From Coriaria nepalensis (taxonomy: Eukaryota > Streptophyta > Magnoliopsida > Cucurbitales > Coriariaceae): a stretch of 64,000 nt of DNA. This document shows positions 23,839-38,048 of this stretch, in pieces (the first letter of the stretch is position 1; every line of letters begins with the position of its first letter). Location of the stretch: assembly GCA_027186245.1 (NCBI GenBank), contig CP114481.1, positions 5,936,501 through 6,000,500 of the forward strand, in the 5' to 3' direction. The notes beneath the pieces were generated by a model. That model did no database searches. It was given only the letters and a program-made list of their open reading frames with translations, and was not told the DNA's origin. The position numbers were made by a program, and so were the translations under genes.

Positions 23839-25629
23839 TTAGGCCACATTACCCATCCTAAGGTCTACGACAACCACGCTAACGTTGTCCGAACTGTGCC
23901 TAGCCAAAGCCAGTTTCGTCAGCAACATGGATGCGTTGTTACACGCCTTATTGGATATCTCTATCCCGGAAACATCACTCCCCGCAGCGGATAATGCCTC
24001 GGAGTTGCCCCTTCCCCTCAGGCACATTCGGGCCACCCCACATGCGGTCTCATTGGATACCACATCCCAAAGCCCATCACTTGCTATTACCAAACACTCA
24101 TCCTCTGCCGTCCGATCTGTGATCGTGATCTCCGGCTCGCAGCTCACGTATGGCTTCAGATAATTATCACCTACAACATCCGGACATAGTGGCGTAAGAT
24201 AAATGAGAATGTGTAAGGTACTAACCTCCAGATTGTGCTCCTAAACTCTGATGCATCCAATCATTATGAGAAAGGAAAACTAATTAGATTTGAACTCCGA
24301 TTCGAAGCAATTTGACAGATCCAATGCTTACCTATAGCTCTTGACATGGCGAGGACACCGAGAACCCGAGCACCCTCCCAATATATGACCCGCCCACCCA
24401 CAGATTCGATCCGAATTAGCTCATCCGGGCGATCCGGCTGCACATATTGTAAAAAATTACGTGAAAACCGGGATAGAGTGATAAAACGAGATGCGAGAAA
24501 TAAGGTACGCATATAAAATTATATTATGCCTACGAATCCTGAAGGTGAAATGTTGAAGTCTGCTAGATTTGTACCGAAGCTATAACTTCCTTTCTAGTTT
24601 AGAAAAATTGTCGATATTTCTTGGATCAGGTTTTTCTTAGCAACCAAACAGGCTAGAAGAACGAGATGAATATGAAAAGTTAATTAGTTTCTAATTACCT
24701 TGTGATCAGACGACAGTGGAATAGCCTTTCCATTTCGACAGAGAACTGCTCTAGAATCACCGCAATTAGCGACAATTATTTTATCAGGAGATACGACTGC
24801 AACGACTGCAGTAGATCCAACGGCGTCGCACTCCGGCGACTGAAGCTCACATCTGCAGTTACCTACAGCTGTTGCTCCCTCATTCGCCACAATAACCTCT
24901 CTGTCCATCCGGCAAAAGCTTCGCTCCATTACGCTCTTCCACTCTCCGCCACCACTCGGCTCTTCTTTACTCTCCATCTCTTCCTTCACAATCTCGTGCA
25001 GTCTTTCTCTGCACTTCGTCGCCACCTGAAAAAAGGGGTCCAGACAAACAACTCAATTTTCATTTCAAGCTTTATAACACAACCGATTAAGTTTTCAGAA
25101 GTTATGAAATTAAAGCTCGTACATGAGAGCATCCATGGCCGTCGTAAACAGCAAAATAATGAAATTGAGCTGTATCTTCATCATCTGACCGGAAAAATGA
25201 AGGATGAAGAGCAACGGCATCTTCCATATCTCTCCTCCTTCCGCATAATGAAGCCACGCCGAATCTCGGATACTCTCCGGAAGATTCCCGATCCCTCGTT
25301 GCTGGGCTGGGAATTTCACTCTTCGAAGGACTACACAAATTTTGTATCTCCTTACAGCTGTCCGATCCTACCTTTACCTCAAAACGTTTTTCTTCATCGG
25401 AACCAGAGTCCTGAACTGAATTATTGCAGTCACTGACGGGAAACGCCGCCGCATAGAACTCCAACTTCCTGCGTTTCTGCTCGTTCTCCTCCGTATGCGG
25501 CGGTGCCACCCCGGCCACAAACTTAAACCTCCTGATCTCCATTCTCCGCCGCCTAGCCGTTCGTGAGCTAGGTTCGTACGGCGGAGAACTTTCACTATCA
25601 CTCACCATTCCACAACAAATCTCCGCCAT
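23839..25629 (-). CDS. HAI1: clade A protein phosphatase 2C, HAI-type ABA co-receptor
   Basis: Four exons, 25629-25123, 25025-24699, 24437-24332 and 24170-23839, join to 423 residues. The N-terminus MAEICCGM and the basic [16 protein letters not shown] block are those of the HAI (highly ABA-induced) group. The PP2C core keeps the metal and phosphate motifs [67 protein letters not shown] and [11 protein letters not shown]. Trp near residue 298 (VIYWEGAR) corresponds to the lock Trp that inserts into ABA-bound PYR/PYL receptors, so ABA-dependent inhibition should be preserved. Such enzymes dephosphorylate SnRK2 kinases in nucleus and cytosol and dampen ABA signalling. Start chosen at 25629; the upstream Met at 25644 lies five codons earlier and does not fit the family. 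Confidence 0.95.
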
Positions 25630-26246
25630 CTGATCTATTACCAAAACGCTTAGTTCTTAATTACCAGAAACGAAGATGACAATTAATGTACCGTTATTGA
25701 TGAAGAAGAAGAGAGAAGGTGCTTAAATCAAATTGATAGAGAGAGAGAGAGCGAAGTCAGGCGCGCTGATCCATCCGAGCTTTAAAAAGGGGTTACTTCA
25801 ATGGCTACCTTTTAAAAATAATAATAAAATAAAATAAAATATAATTAAATTAAAAAAAATTTATATATATATATATTTCTAAGTTCTTTAGGGGATGAAG
25901 TGCCACGGGTACTACCCGTCACCATCACGAGCAGACCGAAACAGGTACTATTTTTTCTGTAGGTGACGTAGTGTTTTCCCCTAGCGAAATACCCAACCTC
26001 AAATCTCCACCGTTGATCACGCTCCCCCACCCCCACCATTCTTCGTCCAATTCAATTAGTAGTTTCTGTTACAAACTACGTGACCCAATTAGATTCCATC
26101 AACGCAACGAGAGAAGAGACCTTTCCTTCTTTGTTTCTTTCTTTCCTGACACGCATCGTTTACTATGCGTCGTCTTAATTAGTAGTTTTCATTTTTTTTT
26201 GTTTCTCTCTCTTTTGATTTTTTCAAATATTATTAGGTCGTAGTAC
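25630..26246. promoter_or_regulatory. 5' leader and promoter of the HAI-type PP2C gene
   Basis: Immediately upstream of the minus-strand start at 25629: GAAGAA and GA tracts in the probable leader, an (AAAAT)-like and (AT)n stretch at 25820-25875, and a TACGTGAC word near 26078. No other coding exon seen. Confidence 0.5.
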
Positions 26247-26252
26247 CACGTG
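26247..26252. promoter_or_regulatory. G-box/ABRE core CACGTG
   Basis: CACGTG in CCACGTGTAC, ~620 bp upstream of the PP2C start codon. ABF-type bZIP factors bind this core; a role here is inferred from the ABA inducibility known for HAI genes. Confidence 0.6.
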
Positions 26253-26646
26253 TACGCTTATACCCCTTTTTTTTTTTTTTTTCCTTATCTCTTTATGATA
26301 AGTTTCTGATTTCTCTACGTATCACTCATGATTCGACTTGTCGGCGAATATCTATGAACATCGGATTCATTAACCCTCGACGCGTGTCTCTAACTCCGGA
26401 TATTTCCCTTACCCGACCCGTTAACATTAATAATGTGGTCGTTGGTCAAATGTTAAGGAAACGTCGGAAATGCCCTTTTTACCGTTTCAAACCGGAATTT
26501 CAGGTTAGGCGGGACCACTTTGATTTTTTGTCACAGACGTGAGAAGAAGAAGAGTGGACAGCGGGGACGATGATAATTTCGGTAAAGAATACACCATTCT
26601 GAGTGGGGGGTCCACGTTAGGATGAATCAAACCAGTAGATAGACAA

Positions 26647-26652
26647 CACGTG
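26647..26652. promoter_or_regulatory. G-box/ABRE core CACGTG
   Basis: CACGTG within the palindrome ACACGTGT, ~1.0 kb upstream of the PP2C start. Confidence 0.55.
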
Positions 26653-26899
26653 TGAAAATGTGTGCTGGCGAGCAATTGGATAAAAAAAAAAGTAGGAATA
26701 AGACTTTTAACCTTGTTCAGGGGAATCGGGGTTAGCACCAAAACAGACTTCACCTAAACAGTTCTGAACTCTCGAAACGCTGCGTGGCGCCTGCCTTTTC
26801 TCTCCGCCTTCCATGTATACGCACAAAAGAAATCAGAACAGAGCTTTTTACGCCCGAGGAGCTTGTTTTTATTTCCCTTCATTAGAGGCGAAGTGTCGA

Positions 26900-26908
26900 A
26901 CACGTGGC
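26900..26908. promoter_or_regulatory. consensus ABRE ACACGTGGC
   Basis: Exact ACACGTGGC, the strong ABA-response element form, ~1.27 kb upstream of the PP2C start. No gene on the other side is close enough to claim it. Confidence 0.55.
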
Positions 26909-27660
26909 AGGCAAGTTTGAAGAGGCAGAGAAGGTGGAGGCTGCATGCGCGCGTTGTTTTCAGAGCTTGGTTTACGCAGTAACAAATTTCAGAGCTTGCC
27001 TAGCTGCCGTAATTTAGCTTTTCCTTTTCGGGTGTTTTGCGGGAGGCACGAGCGTCGGAAACAACTTATTCTATCGGAAACAACTTTGATTTTTATCAAA
27101 CAATTTAATAAATTTTCTGTCCGTATTTCTAAATAATATAATGTTTGTATTTTTTCTTATGATAAAATATATTAACCTCATAATTATAAAGAGTATGCTT
27201 TTAACACGTAAAATTTTATTTAATATGCATAAGAAAATTTTATAAGTTTCTTATTTAAAGAAATATAAAAAATTTTAAATGTAAAAATACGTAAACATGA
27301 AGTGCTTAGTTAAGTTAATGCTTCTCTAATTTTTTTAATTTCTTATATTACCAGTTTCAAACTTTTTTTAATTATAAAGTTGATAATATAACAAACACAT
27401 CATTAATGCAAAATATTCCACTATCATAGCCATCTAATTCGGATTATAAAAAATTTATAATTCTCCATTTTGTAGAAATATTATTTAAGATAATTAATAT
27501 TATATATTATTTATATCAAACTCGCTTAAAACTTATAAAATTATTTTAAAAATATTTTAGCGTTATGCTCATGCTTAATTACTCTAAAACCTATGATTTT
27601 TTTTTAAATTTATTTAGTATTCATTCATAATTGAAATAATATGTGATTGCAGATAAATAA
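26909..27660. other. AT-rich spacer
   Basis: AT-rich region without a convincing exon; it leads into the transposase relic at 27767. Confidence 0.45.
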
Positions 27661-27766
27661 TCTTATTTAAATCAATCACTTTAATTATCTAATGTTAATG
27701 CATTGCTAACATGAGATACTTTTAATTCTACATTCATAGAATCGCGTCATTTTTTAAAATATGATT

Positions 27767-27988
27767 CTAAAACATGTTTAATCGCGGATTAAAACATACT
27801 TTAATAAAAGTTTCAAAATATTCATAGTCATCAAAACTTATAGGTAAATCTAAAATAACAATAAATTTAGCCATGCCTTCTCTAATCCATATATCATCAT
27901 AAGACCAAGAAGACGCTGTACCATTATGTTGAAAAGCAATTTGAGATTGAGACATATGTTGACTAGGTGTAGGTATGCATTTTAACAA
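27767..27988 (-). pseudogene. hAT-family transposase fragment
   Basis: A 73-residue frame contains IREGMAKFIVILDLPISF followed by EYFETFIKVCFNPRL, matching the plant hAT transposase stretch in which a conserved (L/M)AxxIIxxxLPFSFVE motif precedes a Phe-rich helix. The frame stops right after, and the sequence beyond (to about 27660) keeps faint traces (RFYECRIK-like) interrupted by stops. No zinc-finger start or dimerisation C-terminus is present, so it is an internal relic. A domesticated gene (SLEEPER type) is unlikely given the decay. Confidence 0.6.
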
Positions 27989-29261
27989 TAAATATCTATA
28001 TGTTATTTTAAATGGGAGTACTACACCTTATAGATTGAAGTATGAAAATTTTGAGGGAAAGAAAAAATATTTATAAAAAAAAAAAAGAGAAGAAAAACTA
28101 ATGAAATTAAGTTTGATTTTGATTTTTTTTAACTAAAAATACAAGAGTGAGGCTATCATTTGAGAGCTGGGTTTTGACGCATGCCAGCCAACCCATGTGA
28201 GCTTGGTTTGCAGGCATGGCTATAGGCTAGGTGCAAGCTTAAGCACTGGCCCGATTAATGTGGGTTGTGTTTGTGTCCGGGTTGGATACGGAATATATCG
28301 TGTGGACCAACTGATTTTATAATCTCTATTTATTACGTGTAATAAAATAAAAATAATTGTACTCTATATGTAAAATGAAGATTTTAAACTCCTGAAAAGA
28401 ATATTAAAAATATGAGAAAAAAAAGACCGTTCAAATGGTCTAATTTTAATCTCATACTAACAGTGCCTTCCATGATAAGACTAATCTCTTAATTTAATAC
28501 AATTACATATATATACTAATTTATGAATATCAATATCTCGTGATTCTACACAAGAATAAATACATTCATGTATTAACAATTTGATGGGAAAAAGAAAAAT
28601 ATTATAAATTACCTCTACATCAATCTCTCATATGATTCGAAAAGAAATCAATTTATATAAACAATTTAAATATGATTTAAATATAAAAGAAAAAAATATT
28701 TATATTTTTGTACATAAAAAAATATAAGGAAAAGGATAAATGTAGAATGTAGGGAAGAAGTTTAAAAACTTCTTTATATAAGCTAACCTAGTCAGAAAAT
28801 GGTTGAACATCACTCTACCTCTTTCTTCTACTTTCTTCTACTTTCTCTTCCTTCTACACCTCCTATATATATCAAAATTAGACTATTCACCTGCATCCAA
28901 TCATATATGATGTCTATTCACCAAGCGGGAGTGGTATGGCGCCCATATAAGCCGTACAATCTAGACTGTTTGTTACAATCTAGTGTCTCTAGGCAAGCCA
29001 CGTCGCCTAGAGATGAATTATATTTTAAAATACATGGGTCACCGCAAACTCGATGATCCTCATATTTTTTTAATTTTTCTTTTTCTCTCTCTCTCTCCCC
29101 CTCCCGCTCCATTTTCTTTTCTTTCTTTCGTACCCCCCTATCCGTTAATGCACATTCAAAACTTCATTTTACCCTCTATTAATAAACTTATTCGAGCACA
29201 TGAACTCGTTGAAAGTTATGAATTCATTCTCTCTTGAAAACAAACCTACTGCATTTTGAAA
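27989..29261. other. gene-poor spacer
   Basis: AT-rich, with a moderately GC-rich patch at 28140-28320 that has no frame. Frames at 28799-29237 carry CT-rich low complexity and no motif. Confidence 0.45.
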
Positions 29262-30145
29262 ACCCCCGATGGGTCGAACTGGTATGAAATATGAAATTAC
29301 TGACATGTGAGATGTCAGTCTGAGATGCACAGACAGACATGTGAAGAGCCTTTCGACCCTTCGACCTTTCTACCCGTCATCTCACATATAACTCTAAATT
29401 ACTCTAAGGATCGAAGGGTCATTCACAGGTCGAGGCCTTTCGACTCGTAGAGTAACTCTTATGGTTGAAGGGCCCTTCATAGGTCAGGATCATTTAATAT
29501 TTAAAGTAACTTAGAGTTACATGTGAGATGATGAGTCGAAAGGTTGAAGATCCCTTTACGGATTGGAGCCCTTCAACTTTTAAAGTAACTTAGAATTACA
29601 TGTGAGATGATGGGCCGAAGGGCCCTTCATAGATCGGTGCCCTTCGACCCTTATAGTTACTCTATAGGTCGAAAGGCCTCGACCTGTGAAGAGCTTTTCA
29701 GCCTTTAGAGTAACTTAGAGTTACACGTAAGATTGCAGGTAGAAGGGTCGAAGAGTTAAAATCTATGAATGAGCATTTTCAACTCTTAGAGTTACTCTAC
29801 AGGTCGAAAGGTCAAAACATGTAAAGGGTCATTTGACCCTTAGAGTTAATCTACGAATTGAAGGGTCGAAACCAATGAATGGCTCTTCGACTTTTAGAGT
29901 TACTCTACGGGTTGAAGGGTCTCGATCTGTGAAGGACATTTCAATTCTTAGAGTAACTTAGAGTTATATGTGAGATGACGAGTCGAAGGGTTGAAACATG
30001 TAAAGAGCCTTCGATCCTTAGAGTTATTCTATAGGTCGAAAGGACTTTGACTTGTGAAGAGTCCTTCGACTCTTAGAGTAATTTAGAGTTACATATGAGA
30101 TTACGGGTCGAAAAGTTGAAAGACTCTTCACATGTAGGTCACCGG
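29262..30145. repeat. degenerate 53-70-bp tandem array of partly palindromic units
   Basis: Many diverged copies of a unit built from TTAGAGTTACTCTACAGGTC, GAAAGGTC and TGTGAAGAG followed by CCTTCGACCC. The word GGTCGAAAGG and its reverse complement CCTTTCGACC both occur repeatedly, as do AGAGTTACTCT and GAGTAACTTAGAGTTAC, so the array is rich in short inverted repeats. No reading frame crosses it. Confidence 0.85.
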
Positions 30146-31215
30146 GTTAAACGTGGTGAAAAAAAAAAAAAAAAAGAGAACTCTAAGCGCCAAAGTTATG
30201 TTCCACAAAATCCCTAAGTTGGAACTATAAAGAGAATTCTAAATGTAATAACTCAGAGAATTCAGCAACGTGAATATGAAATTTTGTCTCTCACTCTCTT
30301 CAAGTAGGTATTTATATTACTTATCTCACATTACTTCTTTGGACTCCTCATCTCCATATTTATGGTATAATTATTCAGCTTTCAATGAAGAGTCACAAAC
30401 CGCTGCTTGATTATTTATCAGAAGAGTCACAAACCGCTGCTTGATTATTTATCATACTTTAATCCCTTGTTTGATTGCTACATGAGACTCTTGGTATGGC
30501 CCTGCTCACGAGCCTCTTCATTCGGACAAGTTTCAGGGGTTAGGCTCATATAAATTCTACTTGAAACCTTATGTTCTTGAGATTTAAGTGGTTTCGCTTG
30601 ACCTATTGAGATCAACCAACATCTCCTCAGCTTGAGTTTTTTATCCTCACACAGTCGACTTTCTCCAGTTCAAGAAGGCTCAACTCGGCAAATATGTTTC
30701 GAGTTTGTCTCAACCGGTCAGTCAGCCCGAGGCTCCCTCAGCTTGGCCAACCATATTTGAAAAGGTTTCTCCAATATTAAAGTATTTTATATTAAGTTCT
30801 TAAACAATTCTCAATATTCAAGAAATATAGTCTCAACCCATACCTCTTAATTTTTTTTAATGATCTTTTTGTTATAATCAATCTCTTAATCTTGGATCTT
30901 TCCAAATGAAATCTTATTATTTGGGAAAAAAATAAAAACTAAATAGGTTTGACCTTGTATTTTCTCATATAACACGTAAAAACAATCCGTAAATTAATAA
31001 TAATTAATATGATCCAAGTTATTATATTTGAGAATTAAACAATTAGAGTATTTGTTTAATGAGTATATATAATAGAACCTATCATAATACAATAAACTTG
31101 GTTCCATAGAGTACGTGGTAGATAGATTTCATGTAGTTTTAATTTTTGAACGCATGCCTAGGTTGGAGACATGATCGTAGTATTTTGTTTATGATGACTG
31201 CAAACCATGAACATT
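30146..31215. other. spacer with small tandem duplication
   Basis: No gene seen. Contains a perfect 34-bp tandem duplication at 30387-30454. The stretch 30480-30780 is less AT-rich (ACTCGGCAAATATG, CAGCCCGAGGCTCC) and may be transposon-derived, but no end structure was found. Confidence 0.45.
30387..30454. repeat. perfect 34-bp tandem duplication
   Basis: Unit beginning GAAGAGTCACAAACCGCTGC occurs at 30387-30420 and 30421-30454 without a difference, so it is a recent replication-slippage or repair product. Confidence 0.95.
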
Positions 31216-32744
<1,529 letters not shown>

Positions 32745-33567
32745 TTTTCTCCTTCTGTTATCTTCTTCTTTCTGCTTGTACTAGTGGTAGTCAGTGGCTT
32801 TAAAATTCAGAATATGTTCACCAAACTGGGCTATTTTACTTGGGCTGGCCTGTTTTTTCAACACTCTTGGACTTCCATTACCAAACTGGGTTATTTCTAT
32901 GTTGGACTTGGGCTGTTCTGTTTTTATACACTCTTGGTATGTTTTCCACATTACTATCAGGACTCTCTATCTGGTTCATAGAATCACAAACATGATCCTA
33001 AAAACGGCGTTTCACTTTGAGGAACGACGCTAGAGGTGGGGTGGGTAAAAGTGCCGCGGCTACTCAGTCTCGATTGTCGTCTTGTTACGGGTATTGGGAC
33101 TGAAATCATTGGTTATGTTTTGGTACGGATACCATTGGTATTAGGACTCTGGGGTTGCCTTTTTATTTATTTATTATTATTAATAATATTATATTCGGAA
33201 TTTGAGACAAGAGATTAAAATTAAAAGTTATCTAATACCAATTTTCGATACAAATTTTGAAAGGGAGACTCCCATCAAGGTCGAGAATTATATCCACCTC
33301 TAAACACCCGCAATGGAAACATTTTGATGGTAATGATCCCCATCTTACAACTCTCCCTCAATTCCAAACAATAAAATCCAGTTTCTCCATTACAAGTCAA
33401 ATGCACTTCTTCGTAAAAGTTACCTCTTTTTGAAAACACCGTTTCAAAGTTCAGTTTAATCAAAACGTCAATTTGATAAGTTCACCTAATTACATTTCTA
33501 GATTGCTAATACAACTTATTAAAAACAGTCCGATTATTTATATATTGCTTATGCAAAATAGGATTTC
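32745..33567. other. SDR-1 promoter and spacer to SDR-2
   Basis: Upstream of SDR-1. A ~60-bp imperfect tandem duplication (CCAAACTGGG... to ...ACTCTTGG) lies at about 32820-32938. No other exon seen. Confidence 0.5.
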
Positions 33568-34060
33568 ATGGGAAGGAGATGGCGTTTAACTGTAACCCCT
33601 CAATCAATACAAATAGTCTGCCCCGGTTATGTACGAGGCCGTCGGAAGGCATAGGAACACGACCAATGACGAAACCTCCTCCGGCTCTCCCACTCTTCCC
33701 AACGACGTTAATGAAACAACCTTTTCATGGAAAACGTCATTCGAAACCAAACGTATGATAAAAGAAAAAATAAAAATTCATGAATACCAAGTTCATAAGG
33801 TTAAATATATCTGGTTGGAACATAATCAGAACAAGGGGAGTTAGAATTTGTATATGTCGTGAGCAGCTGATGTCCTGATTGTGAGATTTCTAAGAGGAAT
33901 TGATGAAGATAGGTAAAATGCCCGCTTACTTGTATTTATATTAAGATAGAAAAAAATTACAAGTACATATAGATCCATACTTAATCACTTAAACTAATAA
34001 TAAAGATAAACTACTATAAAAATAATTAAAGTTTAACCAAAACAATTACCATAAAAGGCA

Positions 34061-34144
34061 TTGGACAGAGACATTGCAAGCATGCCTACTGACATTTGAC
34101 AATTGGACAGAGATATTACAAGCATGCCTACTGACATTTGACAG
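34061..34144. repeat. 42-bp tandem duplication in SDR-2 intron 4
   Basis: Two near-identical units beginning TTGGACAGAGA and ending GACATTTGACA(A/G), differing at three positions. Confidence 0.9.
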
Positions 34145-35061
34145 TTTTTATCATCGAGCTTTTGCAGCGTTCTTTTGCTGGTCAAACATCTAAGAAGTCC
34201 AAAAACTTCACTTCTCTAACACTGATGACCCAAAGTGCAACACAGTTGGTCCTTTTGTTGTCTGTCGCCCACTCGCACGCCAGATTTCTGGTCAGCTGGT
34301 TCATTGCTCCTGCAAATTGGGGTTAATTAGGATTGACTTATGCCTATCAAGTTATCAATTAGGCATGCGAGGATTAGCTAATAATCTTTAGCAGCTCCAT
34401 ATATGGACGCACCAGGAGTAACTGCTACAACTCCAGCAACTGAAGAGACGAAGACGATGCTTCCTGCTCCAGAAGCTTTCAAAAGGGGATGCTCCAGCTG
34501 GGTTAAGTGATAACATGATTCCAGATTTGTGATCCTAAGAAACCAACAGTCATCGGCAGTGGACTCTGTGGCTGGTTTTGCCCGGTTTGTCCCAACGTCG
34601 TTTATCTACAATAAATATACACACACATATATATATATATCAACATGTCTATACCTGGATTTGCAAGCTGGAGTTTCCCTGTGTTACCTCAACCTACTAA
34701 ACTCTAGTTTCATCACGGAATTATGCCAAAAAGAGTTGAAGAAAGTAATGTTACCAGGATGCTAAGCAGTCCATTGAAGAGACAAGAAACAGTGTAGATC
34801 AGCTTCTCTCTTTCTGCTTTGGAAGAGACATCACATACAGAAGCAGAGACTCGAAACCGTCGTTCCTCCATTCAAGCAAGCATGCATTGATATCAGACTC
34901 GTTGCGAGGGCATGTATGAACAGTTGCTCCTAATCCTGCCAGTTCCTCCACCACAGCATGCCTGAGTGATCGTTTACATATAGATATGTCTATGCATCTT
35001 TTGTTTAGCTACGTAAAAAAAAAAAAGAAGAAGAAGATGAAGAAGAAGAAAGGGAAGGAGA

Positions 35062-35735
35062 TGTTGGAAAATTAATATTTTAAGATGCTATGTTTATGCT
35101 CGTTTTTTTAGTGGAGTCTATTTTATATAAATAAAAGATTAAAGTTGATTTGGATTTTCCTTCGTAAGAGTTTCGAATTAATATATAATATGTTCACAAT
35201 AATTAATGGGCGAACGAGAAATTAAATCTCAAAGTGTAATTATTTAAATGATTTGAAGTGAAAAAAGAAAGGAGAAAAGTTGTTCCACGTTGGAATAGAA
35301 AACTTGTGAGATAATGTTTATATTAAATTATATATTTATTAACATGTAATAAAATATAAGTTAGAATCTTCTTCTGCGCGTACCCTTGTAGGAGAGATAG
35401 AGTTCATATCATTTTTTGAGTTTGTCGGAATAATATTGATAGTGTGTCGTTATCATTCATCTCTGTTGTATTTTAAAAGATAGATGTCATTTCACTTTCG
35501 GTATCTACTTAAAGTAGATAATCTGTTTTAATGATTTGATTCTCAATTTATATAGACTGTTTTGAATTTTTTATTTTATATATTCTTGTTCTATTTTTAT
35601 TATTTATTATTTACATATTCTGATTTTATTTACTATTTAACTATTTACAAATTATGTTTAGTGTATTATTTATTTATTATATTTCGTCTTTGTATACTAT
35701 TTACTGATTTCAATTTACTATATATATATCTTACA
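35062..35735. mobile_element. probable solo LTR inside SDR-2 intron 1
   Basis: 674 bp starting TGTTGGAAAATT and ending ATCTTACA. Comparison with intron 1 of SDR-1 and SDR-6 shows this stretch is inserted between the GA-rich intron part and the exon-1 donor. Flanks GGAGA (35057-35061) and TGAGA (35736-35740) agree at four of five positions, consistent with an old target duplication. No internal coding region. Confidence 0.5.
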
Positions 35736-35803
35736 TGAGAATGAAACCCAATTCCCTTGGTTCCACCAGAAGAGACCATCTCCTGCTATTTTTCATAGCC
35801 ATT

Positions 35804-36249
35804 TATCTTTTTTCTTATCTTCCTCTTTCTATTATCTTCTCTGTCTGTCCTCCTTTACATTTAGGCCACTGGTTTTTAAAGTTCAAAACGGAGGCATTCT
35901 TCTGTACATTTTAGGTTACACAACAAATTCTCTCGATTTTGTCTCTCCATTCCGGTGCATATATTTAAGGACATGATTCCTCTCACCTGCGTTTGTCTCT
36001 AGATTAATTTTTGGACGAGTGATTCTTCATGTTACGTTAGTTCAAACTGTAAGGCTACATGTTATATTAACTTTATTTGAAATTTTAATGAAGTAGCATA
36101 AAAATAATAATATATCTCAACTTCAATCAGACTACAAATGTAGTCAGACTTACTCATCAAAATATTACTCGTTTAAGTACACTTGAAAATGAAATTCTAG
36201 TGTCTTACAGTACATCTACGAGCAACAAACAAGAGTAGTTAAAAGGGTT
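35804..36249. other. SDR-2 upstream flank / SDR-3 3' flank
   Basis: AT-rich spacer between the start of the SDR-2 relic and the stop codon of SDR-3. No feature seen. Confidence 0.45.
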
Positions 36250-37522
<1,273 letters not shown>

Positions 37523-38048
37523 TATCTTCTTCCCTGCTCTTTCTATCTCTCTCTTTTGATCCTCCTTCACGAATACTACTTGCTAGTGCGACTAATTAAG
37601 TGCAGAATATATAATCATAAGAATACTAACAAGCATCTCTGTCTTTCTTAATAAATAAAGAGATGATAAAGTTCAAATGAGCTGTGTGGTCCTACCTCTA
37701 TAAAGTCCAGACCAGATTTTTCTCTAATACTTCCAATCTGATCCTGGTCCAGACCCACCTCTCTGAAGTCTATTTGTATGCATACATAATATAATAATAT
37801 AATAAGCGTATACTTTTTTTTTCGTCCCCACTTCCTTCACCTCTTGTATTACGTTCCTACAAAATAATAATTGGACTACGTACTGCCTCATTTATCATAT
37901 TATTTGAACAAACTAGATTTCCCTTCTTAAGCAAAGATATGGAAATGAATAGTATGTCTTCGAATGAGACTTTCGCCAATAAGGGAAGTAGAAAGGCTTA
38001 ATGTAGAAGAGAAGAAAAGTACAAGGACGATCAGCCATACATCGACAA
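37523..38048 (-). promoter_or_regulatory. promoter region of SDR-3
   Basis: Shared with the upstream regions of SDR-5 (53559-54090) and SDR-6 (57173-57712), differing by scattered substitutions and small indels. Conservation over ~530 bp among three copies reflects recent duplication; individual regulatory motifs were not resolved. Confidence 0.5.

Larger units (their letters stand above)
33568..35803 (-). pseudogene. tropinone reductase-like SDR pseudogene (SDR-2)
   Basis: All five exons are recognisable by comparison with SDR-1 and SDR-6: exon 5 near 33568-33745, exon 4 near 34200-34312, exon 3 near 34395-34604, exon 2 near 34757-34961, exon 1 near 35749-35803. Exon 5 has an extra C (GCCCCGGTT versus GCCCGGTT) that shifts frame; exon 2 has a 1-base loss near 34857; exon 1 has lost the ~20 bases coding for the glycine-rich cofactor loop. 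Intron 1 contains a probable 674-bp solo LTR. Intron 4 has a 42-bp tandem duplication (34061-34144). The body resembles SDR-6 more than SDR-3/5. Confidence 0.85.

Noticed and set aside
24702..25436. Long plus-strand frame of 244 codons opposite the PP2C gene
   Set aside because: It lies antisense to PP2C exons 1 and 2, which carry all phosphatase motifs; composition mirrors the coding strand.
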